Source: Leptidea sinapis | Taxonomy: Eukaryota; Arthropoda; Insecta; Lepidoptera; Pieridae | DNA: 64,000 nucleotides | Assembly (NCBI RefSeq): GCF_905404315.1 | Contig: NC_066290.1 | Location: forward strand, 12,647,453-12,711,452 | Direction: 5' to 3' | Part shown: positions 63,449-64,000 of the stretch, one piece after another | How the letters are laid out: every line of letters begins with the position of its first letter | Position numbering within the stretch: position 1 is the first letter of the stretch | Translations under genes and position numbers: made by a program | Notes under the pieces: model-generated | Told to the model about the DNA's origin: nothing | Database searches by the model: none | What the model saw: the letters and a program-made list of their open reading frames with translations, nothing else

Positions 63449-64000
63449 ACAATATTCAAAAATATATGAAATCTACAACCCAATCTACGGTATATTTCTA
63501 ATAACTATATGAAACTAGTAACTACTATTGTGAATGTTGATTTTAATAATTATAATTATTATATAGTTTAAGCAATTCCTCGTTTATTTCTATGGCCTGT
63601 ATTCATCACTTGCATTTAATATATTTATTTTGATAAATAGTTCCTGCATTTTAACTCTTCGGTACCAAAGTAGATTGGGTGTTTTAATGTTAAGAACATT
63701 TTTTATTGTCTATTATAGAGCATTATACCCATTCTCATGCATTACTCAAGTTAAAATTGTGGCCTTTAAAACTTTTTGCTTTTTTTAAAAAATAGGAATC
63801 AACTGACCTGAAGTACACAATACTTTTTATGTCTGTAGTTTTAAAAAGGCATTGTTACTGCTTATGTTTAAAACAGACATTAATTTTCAGAAAAATTAAA
63901 TTAAAATACAATTTATTTTCCTAATGTAAAAGATCAATTGTATAATATTTTAGGAATTTTATATGTAAGTGTATGAAATGCCACTAGAAACAACAAACAA
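63449..64000. other. 3' flank of the UEV-like gene
   Basis: AT-rich sequence, probably including its 3' UTR. No exact AATAAA was noticed close by. No other feature. Confidence 0.45.

Noticed and set aside
1..64000. An undescribed defence-type or biosynthetic gene system
   Set aside because: All supported coding sequence belongs to three known eukaryotic families or to transposable elements; no clustered unknown genes were seen.

Overview
This is a eukaryotic, AT-rich, intron-bearing window. I read it as a lepidopteran (moth or butterfly) genome. The basis is the mix of repeats: Helitron-like elements that end in CTAG before a T, 'accgacttcaaa' repeats, RTE- and jockey-like LINE fragments, tRNA-derived SINEs and many small inverted-repeat elements. 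It also fits the protein sequences of the three host genes. The species cannot be named from the sequence alone.

Layout. Positions 1-9.7 kb are a graveyard of transposable elements: decayed LINEs on both strands, a Ty3/gypsy remnant and a ~400 bp foldback element. I see no supported host exon there. Positions 9.7-37.65 kb (+ strand) hold a Senataxin/Sen1-family RNA/DNA helicase gene in at least 15 exons. Its large introns are filled with LINEs, SINEs, MITEs and Helitron-like elements. The exons cover an FHA-like fragment, a long disordered charged region and all the superfamily-1 helicase motifs up to a stop codon. The first exons are missing or unrecognised. Positions 37.65-49.6 kb are intergenic and repeat-rich, with two mariner transposon copies, LINE fragments and MITEs. 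Positions 49.6-60.64 kb (- strand) hold a USP36/Scrawny-type ubiquitin-specific protease gene with nine clear coding exons plus a candidate last exon. Positions 61.5-63.45 kb (+ strand) hold a complete UBE2V/Uev1A-type ubiquitin-conjugating enzyme variant gene in four coding exons.

Relations. The USP36-like and UEV-like genes are head to head, with about 0.9 kb between their start codons, so a shared promoter region is likely. The Senataxin-like and USP36-like genes converge. One deconjugates ubiquitin and one helps build Lys63-linked chains, but nothing in the sequence shows that they work together.

Most unusual feature. The Senataxin exon that carries the first half of the Walker A (P-loop) motif, with its splice donor, has been tandemly copied about seven more times inside the following intron (15868-16590). 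The copies are frameshifted but keep donor-like sites, and one donor is closer to consensus than the real one. Other notable items are a nearly full-length LINE inserted into a MITE, with target duplications and an empty sister copy 3.5 kb upstream; many inverted-repeat elements ending within tens of bases of real exons; and a splice-phase mismatch between two Senataxin exons.
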